Origin: Planctomycetota bacterium
GTDB taxonomy: Bacteria; Planctomycetota; Phycisphaerae; Phycisphaerales; Phycisphaeraceae
Direction of reading: 5' to 3'
NCBI GenBank assembly: GCA_024279275.1
Contig: JAJRRS010000193.1
Coordinates: forward strand, 1-32,379
Length of the DNA: 32,379 nucleotides
Each line of letters opens with the position of its first letter. Position 1 is the stretch's first letter. Below the pieces are notes generated by a model. It made no database searches, was not told the DNA's origin, and worked only from the letters and a program-made list of their open reading frames with translations. Shown here piece after piece: positions 1 through 6,950 of the stretch. A program made the position numbers and the translations under genes.

Positions 1-165
1 GAGGTCGTTCACATCTGCGGGTGAGTCGGTGCCTTCCAGTGCTTTGTTCACGTTGGTGATGTAGGCGTTGTGGTGTTTGCCGTGATGGATCTCCATCGTG
101 CGGGCATCGATCGTCGGCTCAAGGGCGTTGTGGGCGTAGGGTAGATCGGGGAGCGAATAGGGCAT
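1..165 (-). CDS. sodB: Superoxide dismutase [Fe/Mn], N-terminal fragment (runs off left edge)
   Basis: The first 55 codons of an Fe/Mn-family superoxide dismutase, which converts superoxide to oxygen and hydrogen peroxide. Reading the minus strand from ATG at 165 gives [17 protein letters not shown], then the family signature [14 protein letters not shown] around residues 27-40. His27 corresponds to the first metal-ligand histidine of the family. A GGAGG ribosome-binding site at 171-175 lies five bases before the ATG, which fixes the start. The other three ligands and the residues that separate Fe from Mn forms lie outside the window, so sodA versus sodB is a guess. No signal peptide is seen, so the enzyme is probably cytoplasmic. 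Confidence 0.93.
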   Translation of the reverse strand, partial: MPYSLPDLPYAHNALEPTIDARTMEIHHGKHHNAYITNVNKALEGTDSPADVNDL

Positions 166-574
166 GTCAGCCTCCATTTTGGGGTTATTTCTTACACAAG
201 AGTACGTTACCTCTTAATTGATAGAGGCTTGTGTTCATCTAGCCGGGGAGTGTAGGGCCGCTGTGGTTCAGGGTCAATAATTGACCGATCGGTCTAGTTT
301 TTTAGGGCACCCGTAGAAAAGCGTAACTTGATTCTAAATAGATAGATACAACTAATTTTCACCTGTATTCCACATCGTTTCAGGGTGGAGGGTCCGAAAA
401 ATATTGGAAAATTTCTAAGATAGGGGAACCAAAAAGGGGGTGAGATAGTACATAATGGTAAGTGTCAAGGCCAAGACGGTTGATATCCACACCGGACCGG
501 CCTTGTAAAACAGATGTCTGCCGAGGCGGGCAAGGACCAGGGCGATCCAGGGGCTTGAGAAAAAGAGGTGCACC
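166..574. other. Divergent intergenic region between sod and the sigma factor gene
   Basis: About 409 bases between two divergent genes, more AT-rich than its surroundings. It holds the sod ribosome-binding site (171-175), two overlapping palindromes at 272-294, and the sigma-gene ribosome-binding site AGAGGTG at 564-570. A hydrophobic minus-strand reading frame (415-576) is discussed under findings. I see no RNA gene or convincing promoter pair in the rest. Confidence 0.7.
272..294. promoter_or_regulatory. Two overlapping palindromes, candidate operator upstream of sod
   Basis: GGTCAATAATTGACC (272-286) is a perfect 6+3+6 inverted repeat. It overlaps the perfect 12-base palindrome GACCGATCGGTC (283-294). 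The pair lies a little over 100 bases upstream of the sod start, in an AT-rich divergent spacer. This is a typical layout for a dimeric regulator, but the protein and the controlled gene are unknown. Confidence 0.4.
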
Positions 575-1579
575 ATGAAGGAACTGACTCGTTCCAAAAC
601 ACCAGCAGGGCGGTCGCGCGTGAAGCGGCGCACGGGTGGCAAGAAGTCTGTGCGTGCGTTGAAGGCGGCGGACAAGGCGCTGGTTCACCAGATCCTCACC
701 GGCAAGTACGAGTACATGGACAACGATTTGTTTGCCCTGCCGGACGACGAGGCGGTCGAGCAGTTATTCAACGCGACCGATCCGACGCCGCAGCCGGACA
801 CGAGCTGGTATCAACCGGTGATGCACAACGTCGCCAGCCAGCGTCAGAGCAACAAGCTCGGCTCGGTGGTGCTGACCGCGGCGCAGGAGCGCGTGATCTT
901 TTTGCAATACAACTACAGCCGGTGCCGAGTGTGTCGGTTGCGCGATGAGCTTTTAGATATGCCCAAGGTCGATCCCGGTTTAGCCAGGCAGATGCTTGAC
1001 TGGCACCGCAAGGCCGAGGCCTACCGTGAGCAGATCGCAGAGATTAACCTTGCACTGGTGCTGGCGATGGCGAAGCGAACCCGGATGAACGAGATGGACT
1101 TTGGTGACATGGTCAGCGAAGGGAACATGGCTCTGCTGCGTGCGATCGACAAGTTTGATGCGGCGCGTGGGTTCAAGTTCTCGACCTATGGATGCCGGGC
1201 GATCCTCAAGGCGTTCAGCCGGGCGGGGATGAAGCTCACCCGGTACCGCGGCATGTTCCCGACCGACTACGACCCGGCGATGGAGAAGTCGGACTTCTCA
1301 AATACCCAGCGTGCTGAGCATGAGCTGGACTGCGCCGACGAGGTCAAGCAGATCGTGACGCGAAATGATGCGGAGCTGACGGATATTGAACAGGAGGTGA
1401 TCGAGCACCGGTTCAATATCAAGAAGGGGCCGGCCAAGGGTATGAAGCCCGAGCCTCGACCGTTGACCCTCGAACAGGTCGGTAAACTGATCGGCGTTAC
1501 CAAGGAGCGTGTTCGACAGATCCAGAACAAGGCGCTGGGAAAGCTGCGCGTGACGTTGGAAGACGGGTATCTGGCGTAG
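575..1579 (+). CDS. RNA polymerase sigma factor, sigma-70 family
   Basis: A 334-residue sigma-70 family protein that would direct RNA polymerase to a promoter class. The N-terminus (1-30) is strongly basic. A region 1.2-like segment lies around 97-120. Region 2 runs about 155-220, with NLALVLAMAKR, DFGDMVSEGNMALLRAIDKF and FKFSTYG. Region 4 runs about 263-328, ending in the helix-turn-helix LTLEQVGKLIGVTKERVRQI. There is little room for a full region 3, and the segment after FSTYG reads CRAILKAFSRAG instead of the WWIRQAI of primary sigma factors, so this is an alternative sigma rather than RpoD. AGAGGTG at 564-570 supports the start. A strong terminator follows at 1613-1639, so the gene seems to be a single transcription unit. 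Confidence 0.9.
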   Translation: MKELTRSKTPAGRSRVKRRTGGKKSVRALKAADKALVHQILTGKYEYMDNDLFALPDDEAVEQLFNATDPTPQPDTSWYQPVMHNVASQRQSNKLGSVVLTAAQERVIFLQYNYSRCRVCRLRDELLDMPKVDPGLARQMLDWHRKAEAYREQIAEINLALVLAMAKRTRMNEMDFGDMVSEGNMALLRAIDKFDAARGFKFSTYGCRAILKAFSRAGMKLTRYRGMFPTDYDPAMEKSDFSNTQRAEHELDCADEVKQIVTRNDAELTDIEQEVIEHRFNIKKGPAKGMKPEPRPLTLEQVGKLIGVTKERVRQIQNKALGKLRVTLEDGYLA

Positions 1580-1612
1580 GAGAACGAATAAAGAGTCACG
1601 ACCCCAAACGAG

Positions 1613-1639
1613 CCGTACCCCTAAGGGTACGGTTTTTTT
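1613..1639 (+). terminator. Rho-independent terminator of the sigma factor gene
   Basis: A perfect eight-base-pair stem CCGTACCC (1613-1620) / GGGTACGG (1625-1632) with loop CTAA is followed by seven T residues. It lies 33 bases past the sigma-factor stop codon and separates it from the convergent TPR gene. Confidence 0.9.
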
Positions 1640-1679
1640 ACGCACGCCACCCACGCTCGCTTACACTCGCGGCTCGTTA

Positions 1680-2654
1680 TCAGATTCTGCTAAACCTCGA
1701 GAGCAGGTCAATGATCCTTGGCTGCTGGGACTTGATGCGGATGCTTTTGCGCCAGGCGTTTAGTGCCTCGTCGCGTTGGTCGGTGTCGCTTCGGCCGTCC
1801 TGGATGTAGAGGGTCATCAGGCAGGCACCCAGGCCGTTGAGTGTGGCGGTGTCGTCGGGGGCCAGCGAGAAGGCTTTGCGGTATTGGAACAGGGCTGGCT
1901 CGAAGTTGCGCATCTTGAACTTGACGTAACCAAGCCGCTCGAAGGCGGTCACGGACGGGCTGCGCCGGATCAGTGCGTCCAGCACGTTGACCGCTTGTTG
2001 GAAGTTGTTCAGGTGGATGTGAGCGTCGGCCAGGCCCAGCAAGACCGGGTCGGCCAGGTCGCCCAGTTCGGCGGCTTGGCGGTAGGTATCGACGGCTTCT
2101 TCGTAGCGTCCCACGAGGTTGTACGCGGCGGCGAGGTTGCACCAGGCAACCTGACTCTCGGGGTCCAGTTGTGTTGCTCTATTTACAAATGTCAGGGCTT
2201 CGCCGGGTCGGCCTAGCTGGAGATATGCCGAACCCATCTCGCGGTTGACCTCGAAGTTGTGCGGGTCCAGTTTCCAGGCAGAATTGTAGGCTCGTATTGC
2301 TTCCTGGATCCGGCCCTGCATCTGCTTGTTCCAGCCAAGCCCGTAATGCGCCTTGAAGCTGCCTGGGTCCACGATGGTGGCGCGCTCGAAGGCGCGGGCG
2401 GCCATCTTGTAATCACGACGTTGCTGGTAGATGCCGCCCATACCCATGTGGGCGTCGGCGATGTTGGGGTTGACCTCCAGCGCCAGGCCGAACTCTGCCA
2501 GGGCCGCGTCCAGTAGGCCGTTGGTCTGATATTCCGCCGCACTGTTGAGGTGTGCGTCGGATCTTTGGCGGGAAGAGGTCGCGGGGTTCAGCGTACAACC
2601 AACAACCATGACGGCGGTGGCCAACGCTACGGCGGGCAGGGAGATAAATCGCAT
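1680..2654 (-). CDS. TPR-repeat lipoprotein
   Basis: A 324-residue protein. It starts with a lipoprotein signal: charged MR, a hydrophobic stretch and a lipobox ending VVGC, with Cys20 as the likely lipidated residue. The rest, about 34-312, is a chain of roughly eight tetratricopeptide repeats with the usual pattern (for example NPNIADAHMGMGGIYQQ, DPGSFKAHYGLGW, DPHNFEVNREMGSAYLQ). Such solenoids hold proteins together, so this is probably an envelope-anchored scaffold. The partner is unknown. The gene is divergent from nadE (133-base spacer) and convergent with the sigma factor gene. In other bacteria similar lipoproteins belong to pilus or secretion systems (PilF/TadD type), but nothing adjacent supports that here. 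Confidence 0.85.
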   Translation of the reverse strand: MRFISLPAVALATAVMVVGCTLNPATSSRQRSDAHLNSAAEYQTNGLLDAALAEFGLALEVNPNIADAHMGMGGIYQQRRDYKMAARAFERATIVDPGSFKAHYGLGWNKQMQGRIQEAIRAYNSAWKLDPHNFEVNREMGSAYLQLGRPGEALTFVNRATQLDPESQVAWCNLAAAYNLVGRYEEAVDTYRQAAELGDLADPVLLGLADAHIHLNNFQQAVNVLDALIRRSPSVTAFERLGYVKFKMRNFEPALFQYRKAFSLAPDDTATLNGLGACLMTLYIQDGRSDTDQRDEALNAWRKSIRIKSQQPRIIDLLSRFSRI

Positions 2655-2787
2655 GATGGACCATGATATCGGTTGTCAGGCGTTCGTGGAGCCACCCCGT
2701 AGCGACTTTGGCTGGGCTATAGGACGTAGGCCCCGGCTGGGCTTACAATCCTGTGTCCTGACACGAGTTTTACGAACGGAAGTGTTC

Positions 2788-4596
2788 ATGCGAGTCGCTC
2801 TGGCACAGATCAATCCCACGGTTGGCGATATCGAAGGCAACAGCCGGCTGATCCGTGAATCGATCCAAAAGGCGGGTGATTCTGGGGCGGAATTGGTGGT
2901 TTTCCCCGAATTATCCGTGATTGGATACCCGCCGAAAGACCTGCTGCTCAAGCCAGCGGTGATCCGGGCGTGCCGGCAGGCGGTGGAAGATTTGGCGAAA
3001 GACTGCCGGGGCATCGCCGCAATCATCGGCCATCCCTGCCCGTCCGATAACCCCAAGGGGCGGATGCTCTACAACGCCGCGACTCTGTGTTACGACGGCC
3101 GGCCACAACATCGACGGGTCAAGAGCCTGCTGCCGACCTACGACGTTTTTGATGAGCATCGTTATTTTGAGCCTGGGCCGGACGTGCAGATCACGCCTTT
3201 GAATGGCTTGAACCTGGGTATCAGCATCTGCGAAGACCTCTGGAATGATCGCGATGTCGTCGATCGTCAGCTCTACCACGACAACCCGATCAGCGCGTTG
3301 GCTCAGCGTGGGGCGGATATGTTTATCAATTGTGCGGCGTCGCCATTTACGGTTGGCAAGCACGCGCTGCGGATGCGTTTGATGCGCGAGGCGGCGAAAC
3401 GTCACGGCCTGCCGGTGCTGTACTGCAACCAGGTCGGCGGCAATGACGAGCTGGTCTTCGACGGCTGCTCGTGTGCGGTTGGCGCGGATGGTGAATTGAT
3501 CGCGCAGGCTAAAGACTTTGAGGCGGATTTATTGGTGTTGGATGTTCCGGTGGGAGAATCGGGGAGACTGGGGGAGCCGGGGGAGCCGGGGGAGCCGGGG
3601 GGACCGGGGGAGGGGGTAGGCGCTAAACCGCAAGCGAGGGGTGGGGCGCGTAAGAAAATGTCGGGGGCGCAAGTTGGGCGGATCGAGGTGCATAGCGAGG
3701 GGATTGCTTCGGCGTACCACGCGCTTGTGTTGGGGCTGCGTGACTACTGCAAAAAATGTGGGTTCAAGTCGGTTGTGTTGGGATTAAGTGGTGGGATCGA
3801 TTCGGCTGTGTGTTGTGCTCTGGCTGTCGCGGCGCTTGGCAAGGAAAATGTTTGTGGTGTCACGATGCCCAGCCGATTCTCATCGGACGGGTCGGTGAGT
3901 GATGCGGATTTGTTGGCGCAGAACCTGGGGGTCGATTTTCACACCGTTGCGATTGAGCCTGCACATAACGCGTTTGAGAAGATGCTCGGGCCGATCTTTG
4001 AGGGTACGGTTCCCGGAGTCGCAGAGGAAAATATTCAGGCGAGGGCGCGCGGTGTCCTGCTGATGGCGATCAGTAATAAGTTTGGGTCGATGCTTGTCAC
4101 CACCGGGAACAAGAGCGAGCTGGCGGTCGGCTACTGCACGCTCTACGGCGATATGGCTGGGGGGTTGGCGGTTCTCTCGGATGTCCCCAAAACACTGGTC
4201 TACAAGCTGGCAAACTGGATCAACGACGATCCGGCCTCCCCGTTGCGTAAAGCGTTCGGCAAACCGGTCATCCCCAAAGACACCATCACCAAGCCGCCGA
4301 GTGCCGAGTTACGCAAGGATCAGACGGATCAGGATTCGCTGCCGCCGTACGACGTGTTGGATGAGATCATCGAGCGTTTTGTTGAGCAGGAGCAGTCCGC
4401 TAAACGGATCGTCAGTGAGACCGGCTTCGATGCGGAGATGGTATTGAAAATGATTCGGTTGATTGATCTGAACGAATACAAACGCAAGCAGGCGGCGCCG
4501 GGGTTGAAGATCACGGGCCGGGCGTTTGGGTTTGGCCGACGTATGCCGATCGCGCAGCGATACGATTACCGGCGGGCGATTGAGGCGGATAAATAA
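2788..4596 (+). CDS. nadE: Glutamine-dependent NAD+ synthetase
   Basis: This 602-residue enzyme amidates nicotinic acid adenine dinucleotide to NAD+ using ammonia from glutamine and ATP. Residues 1-255 are the nitrilase-type glutaminase domain with the catalytic triad visible: Glu41 in VVFPELSVIGYPP, Lys112 in RRVKSLLP, Cys148 in GISICEDLW. Residues about 300-602 are the synthetase domain with the pyrophosphate loop SGGIDS (334-339) and TTGNKSELAVGYCTLYGD. The frame is open back to 2545, but homology begins at MRVALAQINPTVGDIEGN, so ATG 2788 is chosen. Only a weak GGAAG precedes it. The two domains are joined by an unusual GEP-repeat linker (residues 257-278) encoded by a 9-nt G-rich repeat. 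The gene ends just before a long hairpin repeat. Confidence 0.96.
   Translation: MRVALAQINPTVGDIEGNSRLIRESIQKAGDSGAELVVFPELSVIGYPPKDLLLKPAVIRACRQAVEDLAKDCRGIAAIIGHPCPSDNPKGRMLYNAATLCYDGRPQHRRVKSLLPTYDVFDEHRYFEPGPDVQITPLNGLNLGISICEDLWNDRDVVDRQLYHDNPISALAQRGADMFINCAASPFTVGKHALRMRLMREAAKRHGLPVLYCNQVGGNDELVFDGCSCAVGADGELIAQAKDFEADLLVLDVPVGESGRLGEPGEPGEPGGPGEGVGAKPQARGGARKKMSGAQVGRIEVHSEGIASAYHALVLGLRDYCKKCGFKSVVLGLSGGIDSAVCCALAVAALGKENVCGVTMPSRFSSDGSVSDADLLAQNLGVDFHTVAIEPAHNAFEKMLGPIFEGTVPGVAEENIQARARGVLLMAISNKFGSMLVTTGNKSELAVGYCTLYGDMAGGLAVLSDVPKTLVYKLANWINDDPASPLRKAFGKPVIPKDTITKPPSAELRKDQTDQDSLPPYDVLDEIIERFVEQEQSAKRIVSETGFDAEMVLKMIRLIDLNEYKRKQAAPGLKITGRAFGFGRRMPIAQRYDYRRAIEADK
3552..3614. repeat. 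G-rich 9-nt tandem repeat inside nadE
   Basis: Seven consecutive 9-base units with consensus GGGGGAGCC; the middle three are identical. Each unit encodes Gly-Glu-Pro or a variant. The tract lies exactly between the glutaminase and synthetase domains, so it is tolerated as a flexible linker. Similar tracts occur at 11504-11540, 12512-12538, 20413-20442 and, on the other strand, 21861-21896. Confidence 0.85.
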
Positions 4597-4613
4597 AGTT
4601 TACGGGGATGAAA

Positions 4614-4775
4614 CACAGAGACACAAAGGCACCGAGAAGAGGGAAGGGCGTAACAGTGATGATCGCTGATAAACGCTGATAAAGAGGGCGGGGTAAAGCT
4701 CGGGGCTTGGGTTTTTATCAGAGTTCATCAGCGTTCATCACTGTTCCACTCTGTTTTCGGTGCTGTGTCTCTGTG
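4614..4775. repeat. Long imperfect hairpin repeat, MITE/REP-like, copy A
   Basis: Two arms of about 60-70 bases form an imperfect inverted repeat. The outer parts are CACAGAGACACA on the left and TGTGTCTCTGTG on the right. The inner cores are at 4652-4682 and 4715-4745, each containing AACAGTGATG and CGCTGAT motifs in opposite orientation. A second copy with the same core lies at 21359-21553. It fills the gap between convergent nadE and yihY and may serve as a bidirectional terminator. No transposase is encoded, so any mobility would be in trans. Confidence 0.8.
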
Positions 4776-4776
4776 G

Positions 4777-6246
4777 CTATAAGTCTTTCTGCCCCATCAC
4801 ATCCGCGAGTGTCGTGCCTTTGGCGGCGTTGAGTTGTGCGGTGTGCAGGCGTGCGACGACTTCGGTGCCGGCGAGTCGTGACCGGGTGCGTTCGCGCATG
4901 GCGGCTTTCTCGCTTAGGTCTAAAAGTTCATCGACGCCGATGCGTTCGGGTGGTCGTGCCAGAGTGTAGGCGGGGACGCCGGGTTCGCCGTGCTCGACAT
5001 GGTGGATGACGTTGGCTTTGGTGAGCATGTCGATCAGGGATGCGATTGCGCGGTTGGGCAGGCCGGTCTCGGATTGCAGTTCGTTCATGCGGACGGGAGT
5101 GCCCTTATCAAATGCACGCCCGATCATCGCGACCAGTGGGATCATCCAACGCGGGTCGAACAGCACGTCCCGGTCCAACGCGGTGCGCAGGCTCTTGAAC
5201 CGTCGGCCGTCCATTGCCTGGATCGTGTAGGTGACCTCGACGCCAAACAGAATGATCAGCCAGGTAAACCACAGCCACAAGAGGAAGAGAGGTACCAGTG
5301 CCAAGGCACCGTAGATGTTAGCGGTCCCAGCATTGCGGACATAAATCTTGAGACCCTCGATGGTCAGTGTCCAGCACATCGCTGCGACAAATCCACCTGT
5401 TAACGCGGCCCGGGTTTTGACCTTTGTGTTGGGGAGGAACCGATACATAAGTATCAGAAGCAGCCAGATGGTGGCGAACGGCGTGATCAATGCGGTAAAC
5501 CCTCCGAGCCAGCCTACGGATTGGCCCGTTACTTTGGCGGCCTGCTCGACGAAGGCGATAATCCGATTCTGCACGACCTGGCCACTGAGAAGCAGCAATG
5601 GAGCGAGCGTGATTGCGGTGTAGTACAAAGGCAGCCGTACATAAAGTGGGCGTCCAAACGGCGCGTCATAAATCCGGTTAAAGCTGTGCTCAATTGTGGA
5701 CAAGAGTTTGGTGGCCGCTAAGAGGAAGATTACGACACCGACAACTCCGATGCTGGCGAAGTTGATCTTTTCGAGTTGGGCAATCAGGTCCTGGATGTTT
5801 TTCGATAGATTCTGTCTTGCATCGGCATAGTTCTGCTGGGCATCTGGCGAATCAACGCCCGAATCGACCGCGTCAATAGCTGCGTTATGTGGTGTGGGTG
5901 TGGCCTCGGCAGGGTCTATCAGGGTTGGCGCAGTCTCGGCTTCCTCCGGCTGAATCCACTGCAACGCGAAGTTAACCACGGTCTGTTTTAAGCTTTCCCG
6001 TTCCACTTCTCCGACAAACGTCTGGAGTATCACCAGCATCAGCACGATGGTCGGAAGCAGGCTGAACAGGGTGTGATACGTCAGGGCTGCGGCCATTTCC
6101 CCAGCGCGGTCGGCGCGGAGTTCTTGGGCGCAGTAGCGGCCGAAGTCCAGGATGTAGCGCAGAGTGCGCTGGGCGCGCGAGAGTTCTTCAAGCGGTTCGG
6201 TCAGCAGGCCGTGGATGCGTTGGCGGATCGGTAGGAGGAATCGCAT
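4777..6246 (-). CDS. YihY/BrkB-family inner membrane protein (UPF0761)
   Basis: A 489-residue multi-pass membrane protein of the YihY/BrkB family; the family's exact role is unsettled. The family motif RAGEMAAALTYHTLFSLLPT is at about 47-66, and the six-helix core continues from about 164 to 320. Residues about 99-147 form a proline/alanine/acid-rich insertion between the first and second helices, predicted to be extracytoplasmic and absent from the usual family core. The C-terminal 150 residues after the last helix include a winged-helix-like segment (VRMNELQSETGLPNRAIASL). The stop codon touches the right arm of the hairpin repeat. The gene starts 54 bases downstream of yidD and is probably the last gene of the ClC-rnpA-yidD-yihY unit. 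Confidence 0.85.
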   Translation of the reverse strand: MRFLLPIRQRIHGLLTEPLEELSRAQRTLRYILDFGRYCAQELRADRAGEMAAALTYHTLFSLLPTIVLMLVILQTFVGEVERESLKQTVVNFALQWIQPEEAETAPTLIDPAEATPTPHNAAIDAVDSGVDSPDAQQNYADARQNLSKNIQDLIAQLEKINFASIGVVGVVIFLLAATKLLSTIEHSFNRIYDAPFGRPLYVRLPLYYTAITLAPLLLLSGQVVQNRIIAFVEQAAKVTGQSVGWLGGFTALITPFATIWLLLILMYRFLPNTKVKTRAALTGGFVAAMCWTLTIEGLKIYVRNAGTANIYGALALVPLFLLWLWFTWLIILFGVEVTYTIQAMDGRRFKSLRTALDRDVLFDPRWMIPLVAMIGRAFDKGTPVRMNELQSETGLPNRAIASLIDMLTKANVIHHVEHGEPGVPAYTLARPPERIGVDELLDLSEKAAMRERTRSRLAGTEVVARLHTAQLNAAKGTTLADVMGQKDL

Positions 6247-6300
6247 GGGGCAATGGTCGAGTAGGGGGGCGGTGTTGTCAAAGGTCTGACTCTTTATCGG

Positions 6301-6531
6301 TCATGCGGGGTCGTGGCCTGAGCCGCCGAAGGGGTGGCAGCGTGCGATGCGTTTGATGCCTCGCCACGCGCCCTTGATTGGGCCGTGCTTCTGGACGGCG
6401 TCGATCATGTACTGGCTGCACGACGGCTGGAACCGGCAGTGCCCGCCCATGACCAGCCCGAGCGTGACGCGATACAGCAGGACCAGGAAGATCAGCGATC
6501 GGCTGAGGATGTGGCTGATCCAGCGGGTCAT
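6301..6531 (-). CDS. yidD: Membrane protein insertion efficiency factor YidD
   Basis: This 76-residue protein helps YidC/Sec insert proteins into the inner membrane. An N-terminal amphipathic/hydrophobic segment ([16 protein letters not shown]) precedes the diagnostic core [39 protein letters not shown] and GGSGHDP, with all three family cysteines. The frame is open further upstream, but homology begins at MTRWISHIL. That ATG overlaps the rnpA stop as ATGA (6528-6531), which implies translational coupling. Confidence 0.95.
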   Translation of the reverse strand: MTRWISHILSRSLIFLVLLYRVTLGLVMGGHCRFQPSCSQYMIDAVQKHGPIKGAWRGIKRIARCHPFGGSGHDPA

Positions 6532-6932
6532 GGTGCTTGCTCTGAAGGCGTATCGCTGTCGTGACCGTTTGATTCGAGCATGTCGTGGATGCGCATCCAA
6601 GCACTACCCAGCAGGCGTTGATATTCGGCGACGGGTTGGAGCTTGTGCGGCCTGACGACGATGACGATGTCGTATCCCACAGGCCAGTCGTGCTGGCTTA
6701 ATCGGAATGCTTCACGCAGCCTGCGTTTGATGCGCCCGCGTGTTACAGCCGAGCCGACGCGCTTGGGCACACTCAGACCAAGCCGGCAGTAGTCAAGGTC
6801 GTTGGGCTTGCCGCAGAGGGTGACTGGCCCGGCGGTCTTGCGTAGTTTTGCATCGAACACAGCGGCGAAGGCGCGGTTGCCGTGCAGGCGTTGGCGGTGT
6901 CTAAACAGGAATCGGTGGGTGTGTTCGGCCAT
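6528..6932 (-). CDS. rnpA: Ribonuclease P protein component
   Basis: This 134-residue basic protein is the RNase P cofactor that helps the catalytic RNA remove 5' leaders from pre-tRNA. The N-terminal aromatic patch [20 protein letters not shown] and the RNR signature [13 protein letters not shown] (65-77) are present, followed by YDIVIVVRP. In most bacteria rnpA follows rpmH and precedes yidD and yidC. Here yidD follows, but the upstream neighbour is a ClC transporter gene only 18 bases away, with no room for rpmH. Confidence 0.95.
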   Translation of the reverse strand: MAEHTHRFLFRHRQRLHGNRAFAAVFDAKLRKTAGPVTLCGKPNDLDYCRLGLSVPKRVGSAVTRGRIKRRLREAFRLSQHDWPVGYDIVIVVRPHKLQPVAEYQRLLGSAWMRIHDMLESNGHDSDTPSEQAP

Positions 6933-6950
6933 CGGATAGGTGGGGCCGTG

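Noticed and set aside
3552-3614. Possible CRISPR array or satellite at the nadE G-rich tract
   Set aside because: Units are 9 bases, contiguous and without spacers, and they stay in frame as a protein linker.
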